A DNA stretch of 64,000 nt. Source: JABWAJ01 sp038323375. Its GTDB lineage: Bacteria; Bacteroidota; Bacteroidia; Chitinophagales; Saprospiraceae. Each line of letters begins with the position of its first letter. The stretch's first letter is position 1. The stretch spans positions 7,627-71,626 of the forward strand of contig JBBQGV010000018.1 in NCBI GenBank assembly GCA_038323375.1, written 5' to 3'. Under the pieces are notes generated by a model, which was given only the letters and a program-made list of their open reading frames with translations, was not told the DNA's origin and did not search any database. Below are positions 18,011-26,133 of this stretch, piece after piece. The translations under genes and the position numbers were made by a program.

Positions 18011-18328
18011 TCATTTTGTTTTTGGATTGATTTTACCCTTCAATTTATCAACAAAAATCTTGAAGCTGAATGTGCCGGTATGGTTGGCGTATACTTTATC
18101 GAAATTGAGTTCTTTGAAGATTTTGAGCGCGTCGGCTTCGTGGTATTTTTTGGTAGATGTAGATTTTGAGGTGTGCTGCTTTAAAAACTCTTTCGGTTTT
18201 TCTTTAAGTAATGGATCCCCAACGTTAGAAATACGTACACCATATTTTCTATTAAAAGTCTCAACATCAGCCAAAATAATCGCTTCGGCTTCAACAATGA
18301 CCGGAAAAAAGATTCCAATATTTCCCAT
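18011..18328 (-). CDS. C-terminal part of a DUF4276/TOPRIM-like partner protein (probably split)
   Basis: A 105-residue frame, MGNIGIFFPVIVEAEAIILA to FVDKLKGKINPKTK. It starts 15 bases after the stop of the AAA ATPase frame and has no complete domain of its own. The tail of the ATPase frame (GYVVCMRDLDALPSDAGKIR) reads like the first half of the same domain: an acidic strand followed by an EAEA helix, as in DUF4276/TOPRIM-like proteins. I infer that one partner gene has been broken, with its N-terminal half fused to the ATPase and its C-terminal half left here. Family assignment is tentative. Confidence 0.45.
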   Translation of the reverse strand: MGNIGIFFPVIVEAEAIILADVETFNRKYGVRISNVGDPLLKEKPKEFLKQHTSKSTSTKKYHEADALKIFKELNFDKVYANHTGTFSFKIFVDKLKGKINPKTK

Positions 18329-18343
18329 TTCAAGTTTGCGATA

Positions 18344-19483
18344 TCATTCCTGCTTAAGCCTGATCTTTCCTGCATCCGAGGGCAAGGCATCCAGATCGCG
18401 CATACAAACAACATAACCCAGTCTGTTGCTTACGATTTCGCCTTCATTGCGCTTTTTAAGTTTCCTGGCATTCTCAAGTTGTCCACCCGATAAGCCCTTT
18501 ATAATTGGAACGAAATTTACGTTCCATCCATGGGTATTTCGTTCCATCAACTTGCTCAGTTGGTGGGGGTGGATGCCGAGTTCGGGTTCTTCCAGCAGGA
18601 TGATCTTGTTGGAAAAAGTAACTTCTGTAATGATGTAAACCAAGCGTTTGGTGCCATCGGAGAGGTGGGTCCAGGGCCGCCATTTGCCGTCAACGAAGTA
18701 TTCAAATCGGACGTGGAGGAGTTCTTTGCCGGTTTTAGTATTCTCGACACGATAATTTTGTTCTAAACGAATATCCTTTACAGGAGTATAAAGACTTAAG
18801 TTCTCAACAAAATTAGCGGGAAAAATTAATCTATTACGTTCTATATCATCAGCTTGAGTTATCATATTCTCAAATAAAGAAAAGATACCCTGAGTTGTAT
18901 GAGGTTGAATAAACAATGAATACCCATCAATATGAATCATATTATCGCTTTCATCATAGATTACTACATTCTCTATATTCCCAATATGATTAAAATCTTC
19001 GGAAACTCCATAAGATATCAATAATGGATGATTAAAGTGATTCTCTTCTATGTCACTCCAAATTTGCAGCTTTTCATCAGTTTTACTATCATATACATCT
19101 TCCTTGTCTGGAAGAAGACCCCATAGATTTTCTCTATTCAACTTGCTAATTTCCTCATCATTTAGAACAATTCTGCTAGTAATCAGTGTCTTAGAAGAAG
19201 GTGAAGATCGTGCTCCATATTTATAGTCATAGAAATGAACATAGATATCCTTATTAACACGGTAATTCAACTCAACTTGAACTCTACCTACAGCATCATC
19301 AAACTTTTTAATCATTGCCATGTATAACCCCTTCACAAAATTCGTCTTCCCGCTCCCATTCGCTCCAATCATAATATTCAGCTCCGGTTTGAGTGTAACC
19401 TCTACATCCTCAATAGACTTATACCTTTGAAGCCGAACGCGTTCAATAAAAGTATCCTGATTGTTGGCTGTTGGTTGCTCCAT
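18344..19483 (-). CDS. AAA family ATPase (OLD/RecF-like), C-terminus apparently lost and fused
   Basis: 379 residues. Walker A is GANGSGKTNF (about residue 38), the ABC-type signature is SDGTKRLVYI and Walker B is ILLEEPELGIHPHQL (about residue 300). Normally a TTHSP-type switch follows within 40 residues; here the sequence changes to NFVPIIKGLSGGQLENARKL and the acidic MRDLDALPSD stretch, which looks like the start of a different protein. The gene lies in an AT-rich patch unlike its neighbours, pointing to horizontal transfer. Two-gene AAA + TOPRIM-like pairs are a known defence architecture (for example PARIS), but identity with a known system is not shown and this locus is probably damaged. 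Confidence 0.7.
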   Translation of the reverse strand: MEQPTANNQDTFIERVRLQRYKSIEDVEVTLKPELNIMIGANGSGKTNFVKGLYMAMIKKFDDAVGRVQVELNYRVNKDIYVHFYDYKYGARSSPSSKTLITSRIVLNDEEISKLNRENLWGLLPDKEDVYDSKTDEKLQIWSDIEENHFNHPLLISYGVSEDFNHIGNIENVVIYDESDNMIHIDGYSLFIQPHTTQGIFSLFENMITQADDIERNRLIFPANFVENLSLYTPVKDIRLEQNYRVENTKTGKELLHVRFEYFVDGKWRPWTHLSDGTKRLVYIITEVTFSNKIILLEEPELGIHPHQLSKLMERNTHGWNVNFVPIIKGLSGGQLENARKLKKRNEGEIVSNRLGYVVCMRDLDALPSDAGKIRLKQE

Positions 19484-19638
19484 ATTTTCAACTCATTTCA
19501 ATAAGTCACACTAAGCATTTTCACAACCCTTGTTTTCCAGTTCGACACAAGCTCTATGTGTCCTATCCCGTTGTGCGGGACAAGTTGTGAAAACCCCTAT
19601 ATGCCCTATGTGGTAAAAAAACTCCTATGCAGTAAAAC

Positions 19639-20175
19639 TCAATACACCACAAACGCCCCTTTTTTCACTACATTCCCCTGAATATGCAACTCCACGGTAA
19701 ACGTATCTTTGGGCCATTCGCCGGGTTTGTCCCAGCCCCAGCCCCAGTTGTGGTACGAGTTTGCCCAGTCTTTATCCGCGTAGGTATCCAAGGTTTGGCG
19801 GGCAAATTCATCGCCGTTGGCATGGTAATAAACGGCCATCACGCTGAAAGGCATGCGCTTTTTGGCTTTGCTGTAGCTGATGTCGAGTTCCCAGTTCAGA
19901 TAGGCTAAGCTGTCTTTGGCAAACCGCGTTTGGTAGTGCCTTTTGTCCAAATCAGGGACATCTGCGGTTGACGCGTAGAAGCGCAATTTTGGAGAATAAA
20001 AAGAAAAAGGGACATACGCTTCCTGTGTAGTTGGTAGTTCCTCTTCTACAATTTCGTGAGCCGGATCAGGTGCTGAATCACCTTTGCCGGAAAAAGGCCG
20101 GATGATGGCAAGCAGGATTAGCCCGCCGATGACGGTCGCCAAGATGCCTCCGAACATGCCTTTCAATTGTTCCAC
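19639..20175 (-). CDS. Hypothetical single-pass membrane protein
   Basis: 178 residues. A short N-terminal segment MEQLKGMFGG is followed by one TM helix (about residues 11-25, ATVIGGLILLAII), a linker rich in Glu/Pro, and a C-terminal domain of about 120 residues with many aromatic residues (WANSYHNWGWGWDKPG). The tail TFTVELHIQGNVVKKGAFVV looks like a beta-sandwich end. I do not recognise the family. Probably exposed to the periplasm. Confidence 0.6.
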   Translation of the reverse strand: MEQLKGMFGGILATVIGGLILLAIIRPFSGKGDSAPDPAHEIVEEELPTTQEAYVPFSFYSPKLRFYASTADVPDLDKRHYQTRFAKDSLAYLNWELDISYSKAKKRMPFSVMAVYYHANGDEFARQTLDTYADKDWANSYHNWGWGWDKPGEWPKDTFTVELHIQGNVVKKGAFVVY

Positions 20176-20199
20176 TGCTGTTTCGTTTTGTGATTATAC

Positions 20200-20339
20200 C
20201 CTGACCATTTAGTCTGGTGTTTGACCCTTAGAGTTCGAGAGCAAGGCATTTTCTACTCCAAAATCGGGAGTTTACTCGCGTAAATGACCAATTTTGGGGC
20301 AGAAAATAACGCAGCTATCGGACTATAAAGTCAGACACC
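20200..20339 (-). repeat. Dispersed ~145-bp element, copy B (inverted)
   Basis: The complement begins AGGTGTCTGACTTTATAGTC and ends GACTAAATGGTCAGGG. It contains TCATTTACGCGAGTAAACTC flanked by CCCCAAAAT and ATTTTGG, and TCTCGAACTCTAAG, all shared with copies A and C. It fills the gap between the hypothetical gene at 20175 and the NifU stop. Confidence 0.83.
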
Positions 20340-20588
20340 TCAATTCACAGCTTCTACGCCGGAAATGCCGGGCACCTTACTCATAATAGCCTGTTCGATT
20401 CCCGCGCGCATCGTAAAAGCCGACATATTGCACCCTTCGCAATTGCCCATCCATCGGATTTGGACAATTCCGTTCTCCATCACATCCACTAATTCGACGT
20501 TTCCTCCGTCCACTGCGAGGTGTGGGCGCACATCTTCCAAAGCGGCGTCTACCCTTTGCAACAGCGCTTGTTTATCCGTTTGTACCAT
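20340..20588 (-). CDS. NifU C-terminal domain protein (Fe-S scaffold)
   Basis: 82 residues, the stand-alone NifU C-terminal domain that holds or transfers a 4Fe-4S cluster. HLAVDGGNVELVDV and GNCEGCNMSAFTM contain the conserved CxxC. It follows the mrp gene by 24 bases on the same strand; co-transcription fits a shared role in cluster delivery. Confidence 0.93.
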   Translation of the reverse strand: MVQTDKQALLQRVDAALEDVRPHLAVDGGNVELVDVMENGIVQIRWMGNCEGCNMSAFTMRAGIEQAIMSKVPGISGVEAVN

Positions 20589-20612
20589 GATTGATAATTT
20601 TATGATATGGCG

Positions 20613-21707
20613 TTATGAGGTTACTTTCACAATTTGGGTCGGTGCCATGATTTCATTGCGCACCGCCAACTGCCGGGCCGTATTGCGTGCCACATCCATA
20701 AAAGCTTCCGATGCCGGGTTGTTTTTATCCAGCACCGCCGGGCGGCCTTCGTCGCCCGATTCGCGAACGCTCTGGAAAATGGGAATTTGCCCCAGCAGTA
20801 CCGATTCGCTCGCTTTTGTCAATTTTTTACCGCCGCCGCTACCAAAAATGTAGTATTTGTTTTCGGGCAACTCCGCTGGCGTGAACCAGGCCATGTTTTC
20901 TATAACCCCTAAAATAGGCACATTCACCGAAGGCAGCAAAAACATGTTCATGGCTTTCACCGCGTCAATGACGGAAATTTCCTGCGGCGTTGTAACCATC
21001 ACCGCACCTGTGACCGGCACCGTTTGCACTAAGCTCAACTGAATGTCGCCAGTGCCCGGGGGAAGATCCACAATCAGGTAATCCAACGGCGGCCAAACGC
21101 AGTCGTTGAAAAACTGCTTGATGATGCCGGAAAGCCGCGGCCCCCTCAACACCACCGCCTGTTCAGGCTCGACGATGAATCCGATGGAAATCACTGAAAT
21201 GCCGTAGGCTTCTAAAGGAATGATTTTTTGCTGTCCATAAAAATCCTGCACTTTGGGGCGTTGTCCCTGCAATCCCAGCATAGTAGGAATGGAAGGTCCG
21301 TAAAGGTCTGCGTCAATCAACCCCACTTTAGCGCCAAGCTGCTGCAAACCCAATGCCAGGTTAACAGCGACCGTAGATTTGCCAACGCCGCCCTTGCCCG
21401 AAGCCACTGCGACAATGTTCTTAATGTGCGGCAACGCACTAGTCGGTTGCTGCGCCTGGTCGGTGCGCCCCATCATGTGAACGTTCACCATGGCATCCGG
21501 GAAAACCGCCTGAACCGCAGCCATGCACGCAAAATTGATCTCTGCTTTATATTTATTGTTAAGCGTGGGCAGTTCCAATGTAAAATTGACCTGGTTTCCC
21601 GTTATCTCCAGGTCGCGCACCATACTCATGGTAATGATATCCTGCCCGGTGTTAGGGTCTGTGACCTGGGTAAGCGCTTTAACAACTAACGATTTATTAA
21701 TTTCCAT
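20613..21707 (-). CDS. apbC: Mrp/NBP35-type iron-sulfur cluster carrier ATPase
   Basis: 364 residues: an N-terminal MIP18/DUF59-like domain (about 1-95) followed by the Mrp P-loop ATPase. The deviant Walker A is GKGGVGKSTVAVNL (about residue 107); DADLYGPSIPTMLG and LIVDLPPGTGD are the switch and Walker B segments. Members carry Fe-S clusters to apoproteins. The CxxC found in many homologues near the C-terminus is not evident. First gene of an operon with the NifU protein; divergent from the RibF fusion. Confidence 0.94.
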   Translation of the reverse strand: MEINKSLVVKALTQVTDPNTGQDIITMSMVRDLEITGNQVNFTLELPTLNNKYKAEINFACMAAVQAVFPDAMVNVHMMGRTDQAQQPTSALPHIKNIVAVASGKGGVGKSTVAVNLALGLQQLGAKVGLIDADLYGPSIPTMLGLQGQRPKVQDFYGQQKIIPLEAYGISVISIGFIVEPEQAVVLRGPRLSGIIKQFFNDCVWPPLDYLIVDLPPGTGDIQLSLVQTVPVTGAVMVTTPQEISVIDAVKAMNMFLLPSVNVPILGVIENMAWFTPAELPENKYYIFGSGGGKKLTKASESVLLGQIPIFQSVRESGDEGRPAVLDKNNPASEAFMDVARNTARQLAVRNEIMAPTQIVKVTS

Positions 21708-21727
21708 TTTCCGGATTTGCTGTTTTG

Positions 21728-21735
21728 CAAAAGTA
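21728..21735 (-). promoter_or_regulatory. -7 promoter element for apbC
   Basis: The complement reads TACTTTTG, a TAnnTTTG match 20 bases upstream of the apbC ATG, with TTTG about 17 bases further upstream. Confidence 0.5.
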
Positions 21736-21841
21736 CAAACAATCTGCCGCTACAAACAGTTTTGACCCGGTTTTACTGTCCCGGTTGCTTATTTACTTTA
21801 TCAGGAAGCGACCACACTTTTCAATTTCTGCAAAATCGAAT

Positions 21842-21849
21842 TACATTTG
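21842..21849 (+). promoter_or_regulatory. -7 promoter element for the RibF-GT2 gene, nearly leaderless
   Basis: TACATTTG lies only seven bases before the ATG at 21857, so the predicted transcription start falls at or next to the start codon. A TTTT at 21818-21821 is about where a -33 element is expected. Confidence 0.5.
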
Positions 21850-21856
21850 CAAGGCC

Positions 21857-23866
21857 ATGAGAGTATTCTACGATCAGAACCATCTGCCTACTTTTAGAAA
21901 CGCTGTGATTACCATCGGGTCTTTTGATGGCGTTCATTGCGGGCATCAAAAAATCATTCAGCGCATCAACCGCTTAGCCCACCAAACGGATGGCGAAAGC
22001 GTGCTCATTACGTTCGACCCGCACCCCCGGCAGATTGTGTATCCCCACGACAACAGCCTTCGCCTGATCAATACGCTGGACGAAAAAATCCGCCTGCTGG
22101 AGCGCTTCCATGTGGACAATATTGTGGTGGTGCCTTTTACCGTGGAGTTTTCGCAATTGAGCGCAGACGAATACATCCAGAAGTTCATTGTTGAAAAATT
22201 TGCCCCCAAATTCATCGTCATTGGCTACGACCACCGCTTTGGGTTGAACCGCCAGGGCGACATCAATTTTCTGCACTGGTATGGCGAAGACAATGATTAT
22301 GAAGTCATTGAAATTGAAAAACAGGAAATGGAAGCCATTTCCGTCAGTTCCAGCCGGATCCGGAGCGCCCTGGAAAAAGCAGACCTGAAAACCGCCAACC
22401 GCCTGCTCGGCCACCACTTCACCCTGACCGGGAGAGTCGTTCACGGGCAAAAAATCGGAACCGACATCGGTTTTCCCACTGCAAATATTGAAATTGGAGA
22501 CAAACACAAGCTCATCCCGCCCAAAGGCATCTATTCTGTATACGTCTACCACAACCAGCGGTCGTACAAAGGCATGCTCTACATCGGCGACCGCCCGACC
22601 CTGAAAACCCATCACAACCACACCATCGAAGTCAATATTTTCGATTTCAACCAGGATATTTACGGCGACGAGCTGATGGTGGAATTGGTGGATTTTATCC
22701 GCGAAGACCAGCAGTTTCAAAACCTCGATGCCTTGTCCGACCAATTGGCCGACGACCGGGAAAAAGCCATCGCTTCCCTGATTGCCTATCAGACCGGAGT
22801 AGTGGCTCCGAAAAAAAAAACGCTCCAACTTCCTACCGTAGCCGTGATCATTCTGAACTATAATGGTCAGGATTACTTAGAAAAATTTCTGCCGGCTCTT
22901 TTGTCGAGCCGTTATCCCGAGCTGACCATTTATATTGCCGACAATGGCTCTACCGACCATTCGCTGCAATATGTGGCCGATCATTACCCACAGGTGAAAT
23001 GCCTTGCTTTGGGCGTTAATTATGGTTTTGCAAAAGGATACAATGTTGCGCTGGAACAGATCGAAAGCGATTATTATATCCTGCTCAACTCTGACGTAGA
23101 GATCGTACCAGGCTGGATGGTTTCCGTGATCCGGTATATGGAGCAGGACAAAACCATTGCGGCTTGTCAGCCAAAAATACGATCCTGGCACGATCGCGCA
23201 CGGTTTGAATACGCCGGCGCTTCAGGCGGCTGGCTCGATGTCATGGGTTATCCTTTTTGCCGGGGGCGCATTTTTTCAGACACCGAACGCGACAGCGGCC
23301 AGTACGACCAGCCGCAGGAAATATTCTGGGCAAGCGGAGCTGCGCTGTTCATCCGAGCGAAGTTGTACCACAGCTTTGGCGGCTTCGACCCTGATTACAT
23401 TGCCCACACAGAAGAAATTGACCTGTGCTGGCGCCTCAAACGCGCCGGGTATAAAATTGTGGTTGTGCCGGAAGCTACTGTCTTTCACGTTGGCGGCGGC
23501 ACTTTAGCGTACACGTCCCCCCGAAAAACTTACCTGAATTTCCGAAATACGCTCTATACTGTTTTTAAAAATGAGCCTGCGCTTAAATTGCTGTGGCTGA
23601 TTCCGTCGAGGTTAGTCCTCGATGGGCTGGCTTCCCTGCTTTTTTTAGCGCAGGGGAAATGGCAACATATCGGTTCGGTGCTCCGGGCACACCTCTCTTT
23701 TTACCGGAACATCCGAAAAATGGCGGGCAAACGCGCCTACTACAAAGAACTGATCCGTCAAAACACGATTGGCCCGGAAAATACCAGCGGCAGGTACCGG
23801 GGCAGCATTGTGTGGCAATATTATGGTTTGCGAAAGCACAAATTCAAAGACATCGTTAAAGAATGA
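21857..23866 (+). CDS. ribF: RibF (riboflavin kinase/FAD synthetase) fused to a GT2 glycosyltransferase
   Basis: 669 residues. Residues 1-310 are a complete RibF: the FMN adenylyltransferase motif GSFDGVHCGHQKII, SSSRIR, and the flavokinase motif GTDIGFPTANI. RibF makes FMN and FAD from riboflavin. Residues about 325-669 are a GT-A glycosyltransferase family 2 protein (VAVIILNYNGQDYLEKFL, DNGSTDHS, LNSDVEIVPG, HTEEIDLCWRLKRAG), as in rhamnosyl- or mannosyltransferases. The join runs through ten consecutive A (22811-22820). The start is the ATG before MRVFYDQN; 44 upstream codons are leader. Overlaps rluA by four bases. The GT part has no good separate start codon (only a GTG near 22842). Confidence 0.88.
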   Translation: MRVFYDQNHLPTFRNAVITIGSFDGVHCGHQKIIQRINRLAHQTDGESVLITFDPHPRQIVYPHDNSLRLINTLDEKIRLLERFHVDNIVVVPFTVEFSQLSADEYIQKFIVEKFAPKFIVIGYDHRFGLNRQGDINFLHWYGEDNDYEVIEIEKQEMEAISVSSSRIRSALEKADLKTANRLLGHHFTLTGRVVHGQKIGTDIGFPTANIEIGDKHKLIPPKGIYSVYVYHNQRSYKGMLYIGDRPTLKTHHNHTIEVNIFDFNQDIYGDELMVELVDFIREDQQFQNLDALSDQLADDREKAIASLIAYQTGVVAPKKKTLQLPTVAVIILNYNGQDYLEKFLPALLSSRYPELTIYIADNGSTDHSLQYVADHYPQVKCLALGVNYGFAKGYNVALEQIESDYYILLNSDVEIVPGWMVSVIRYMEQDKTIAACQPKIRSWHDRARFEYAGASGGWLDVMGYPFCRGRIFSDTERDSGQYDQPQEIFWASGAALFIRAKLYHSFGGFDPDYIAHTEEIDLCWRLKRAGYKIVVVPEATVFHVGGGTLAYTSPRKTYLNFRNTLYTVFKNEPALKLLWLIPSRLVLDGLASLLFLAQGKWQHIGSVLRAHLSFYRNIRKMAGKRAYYKELIRQNTIGPENTSGRYRGSIVWQYYGLRKHKFKDIVKE

Positions 23867-24588
23867 AAACTCGCGTTGAATTGATTTATGAAGACCCGTT
23901 TGTTGTAGTTGTCAACAAACCTGCCGGGGTTCTGAGTATTCCCGACCGCTTCGATCCGGGCAAACCCAACCTGCAAACTATGTTGCAGGAGACTTATGGA
24001 AAAATCTGGACGGTACATCGTTTAGACCGCGAAACGAGTGGCGTCATTATTTTTGCCCGAACGGAGGAAGCGCACAGAAACCTGAACGGGCAATTTGAAG
24101 CGCGCACAGTGGATAAAATCTACTTAGCCTTAGCGGATGGAAATATCTACAACGATGAAGGCGTGATGGACAAATCCATCGCTCCGCATCCTTCGCAAGC
24201 TGGCAAAATGATGACTTCTTCCCACGGCAAACAAGCCCTGACGCTTTACCGGGTTGTCGAGCGGTTTCGTTCCTTCACTTTGGCAGAGGCAAACATCAAA
24301 ACAGGCCGGACGCACCAGGTGCGCGTGCATTTTCAATCCATTGGGCATCCTTTAGCCATTGATCCGCTGTATGGCAAACGGGAAGCGCTGTCCGTTTCAG
24401 AAATAAAAGTGCGCAATTTTAACCTCGGCAAGTTTGAAGAAGAAAAGCCGTTGATGAACCGGGTCACCCTGCACGCCGCCAGACTCAGTTTCGACCACCC
24501 CGACACCGGTGTGCGCATGACCGTAGAAGCTCCTTTGCACAAGGATTTCCAGGCCATGCTGAATCAATTGCGAAAATGGGGCAAGTAG
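23863..24588 (+). CDS. RluA-family pseudouridine synthase
   Basis: 241 residues. Isomerises uridine to pseudouridine in rRNA or tRNA. The catalytic Asp is in the HRLDRETSGVIIFAR motif (about residue 51), with FEARTVDKIYLALADG and GRTHQVRVHFQSIGHP, the conserved C-terminal segment. No S4 domain precedes the catalytic domain. Its ATG overlaps the stop of the RibF fusion (ATGA), and its end overlaps the next gene by 13 bases, so all three are co-translated. Confidence 0.93.
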   Translation: MKTRVELIYEDPFVVVVNKPAGVLSIPDRFDPGKPNLQTMLQETYGKIWTVHRLDRETSGVIIFARTEEAHRNLNGQFEARTVDKIYLALADGNIYNDEGVMDKSIAPHPSQAGKMMTSSHGKQALTLYRVVERFRSFTLAEANIKTGRTHQVRVHFQSIGHPLAIDPLYGKREALSVSEIKVRNFNLGKFEEEKPLMNRVTLHAARLSFDHPDTGVRMTVEAPLHKDFQAMLNQLRKWGK

Positions 24589-25247
24589 ACGATCAATACC
24601 ATACCCTTGCGGCTCCTTGTACCGCTGAATTGCGCGAACGCGCCAGCAAATTTCTGGCCTATGCCTTTACGGTCAGCACGGAAGCCGACTGCCAGACGAG
24701 CTTGGAAGAAGTGCGGAAATTGCACCCCAAAGCTACCCACCACTGTTATGCCTGGCGATTGGGGCTGGACAAAAACCGCTACCGCGCCAACGACGACGGC
24801 GAACCCGGCGGCACAGCCGGGCGTCCCATTTTGGGCCAGATTGACAGTTTTGGATTGACCAATGTGCTGATCGTGGTGGTGCGCTATTTCGGCGGCACCA
24901 AATTAGGAACTTCGGGATTGATCCAGGCTTATAAAGCAAGCGCTGCCGAAGTTTTGCAACAAGCAGAAATAGTAGAAAAAACCATCGAATCCCTTTTCCG
25001 GCTCACGTTCCACTACGCCTTAATGAACAACCTGATGGGTGCCATCAAAAAAGCAGGATTTCAACTCCTGAAACAGGAATTTACCGACGATTCCGGGTTG
25101 GTGGAGATTGCCATCCGAAAAAGCGAAGCCACCGCGGCACTGCTGCAACTCAAAGCGCTTACGGCAGACCTCCACCTTGAAGAGGCAGCAATGCTGGAAA
25201 AGATTGAGGGACTCGATATTGCGCAGCTTTCGGATTTAAACCTATAA
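24576..25247 (+). CDS. YigZ/IMPACT family protein
   Basis: 223 residues. The UPF0029 N-terminal domain has HHCYAWRLG, RANDDGEPGGTAGRPIL and VVVRYFGGTKLGTSGLI, the family signature. The C-terminal ferredoxin-like domain (about 140-215) is present. The biochemical role of bacterial YigZ is not settled. Third gene of the ribF operon; its stop codon lies inside a hairpin shared with the convergent rfbD. Confidence 0.93.
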   Translation: MGQVDDQYHTLAAPCTAELRERASKFLAYAFTVSTEADCQTSLEEVRKLHPKATHHCYAWRLGLDKNRYRANDDGEPGGTAGRPILGQIDSFGLTNVLIVVVRYFGGTKLGTSGLIQAYKASAAEVLQQAEIVEKTIESLFRLTFHYALMNNLMGAIKKAGFQLLKQEFTDDSGLVEIAIRKSEATAALLQLKALTADLHLEEAAMLEKIEGLDIAQLSDLNL

Positions 25248-25270
25248 GGTTTTAGAAATCTTATAGGTTT
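25238..25270. terminator. Shared hairpin between convergent genes
   Basis: AAACCTATAAG (25238-25248) and CTTATAGGTTT (25260-25270) form an 11-base perfect stem. Both flanking stop codons (25245-25247 plus, 25261-25263 minus) are inside it, so it can act for both transcripts. The word TTATAGGTTTGTCTGC recurs at 8820-8835. Confidence 0.65.
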
Positions 25271-26133
25271 GTCTGCTGCAATGCCACACGCCAATGCGCA
25301 ATTTCTAACCCAAATGCCGCTTTGATTTTAGCTTTATTCAACACGCTGAAAGCGGGCCGTGCGGCGGGCGTGGGAAAATCTTTCGTTTCAATTGGGTGAA
25401 CTTTGATCGCCATGCCCGCCAGTTCAAAAATCGCTTCCGCAAAATCGTACCAGCTCGCAACGCCTTCGTTGCTGTAATGGTAAATCCCGCTTAGCAAATC
25501 CCGCGAGGTTTTTCCACTTTCTACGGCTTCGATCATCGCCAGCACGGCCAGGGCTAAGTCGCCAGCGTAGGTTGGCGTGCCTACCTGATCGAACACCACG
25601 TTCAACGCACTGCGCTCCCGGCCAAGGCGCAGCATCGTTTTCAGGAAGTTGTGCCCAAACTCCGAATACACCCAGGAGGTGCGGATGATGGTCGTGAGCG
25701 GGTTAATTTGCAAAGCCCGGCGCTCTCCTTCTAATTTACTTTGCGCATACACCCCTGCCGGTTGCACCGGATCGTCCTCCGTCAAAGGGCGATTGGTGTG
25801 GCCGCCGTATACATAATCCGTAGAAAAATGAATCAGGGCGACGCCTCGTTTGCGGCAGGCTTCCGCCAAATAAGCAACGCCGTCGCGGTTGATGGCAAAA
25901 GCGCGTTTCGGCTCGCTTTCTGCTTTGTCTACCGCCGTGTAAGCCGCGCAATTGAGACAATAATCTACGGGAGTAATTTTATTAAACCAGGCTTCCGTCA
26001 TTGCCTTGTCGGCAATATCCAACTGCTCGCGATCCGCAAAAATGAAATTAAATTGGGGCCAATCCGGAGCGCATTGTTTCAAACACTGCCCCAATTGCCC
26101 CCCCGCGCCTGTGACAAAAATCGTCTTGCTCAT
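25261..26133 (-). CDS. rfbD: dTDP-4-dehydrorhamnose reductase
   Basis: 290 residues, extended SDR fold. Reduces dTDP-4-dehydro-L-rhamnose with NAD(P)H to dTDP-rhamnose for O-antigen or exopolysaccharide. FVTGAGGQLGQCLKQ is the Rossmann nucleotide loop, FSTDYVYGG with the catalytic Tyr-x-x-x-Lys later (PAGVYAQSKLEGE), and NPLTTIIRTSWVYSEFG is family-typical. The other rml genes are not in the window. Overlaps pgi by four bases. Confidence 0.93.
   Translation of the reverse strand: MSKTIFVTGAGGQLGQCLKQCAPDWPQFNFIFADREQLDIADKAMTEAWFNKITPVDYCLNCAAYTAVDKAESEPKRAFAINRDGVAYLAEACRKRGVALIHFSTDYVYGGHTNRPLTEDDPVQPAGVYAQSKLEGERRALQINPLTTIIRTSWVYSEFGHNFLKTMLRLGRERSALNVVFDQVGTPTYAGDLALAVLAMIEAVESGKTSRDLLSGIYHYSNEGVASWYDFAEAIFELAGMAIKVHPIETKDFPTPAARPAFSVLNKAKIKAAFGLEIAHWRVALQQTNL

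Noticed and set aside
18181..18414. 77-codon minus-strand frame overlapping the ATPase end
   Set aside because: Out of frame with the two supported parts and without domain features.
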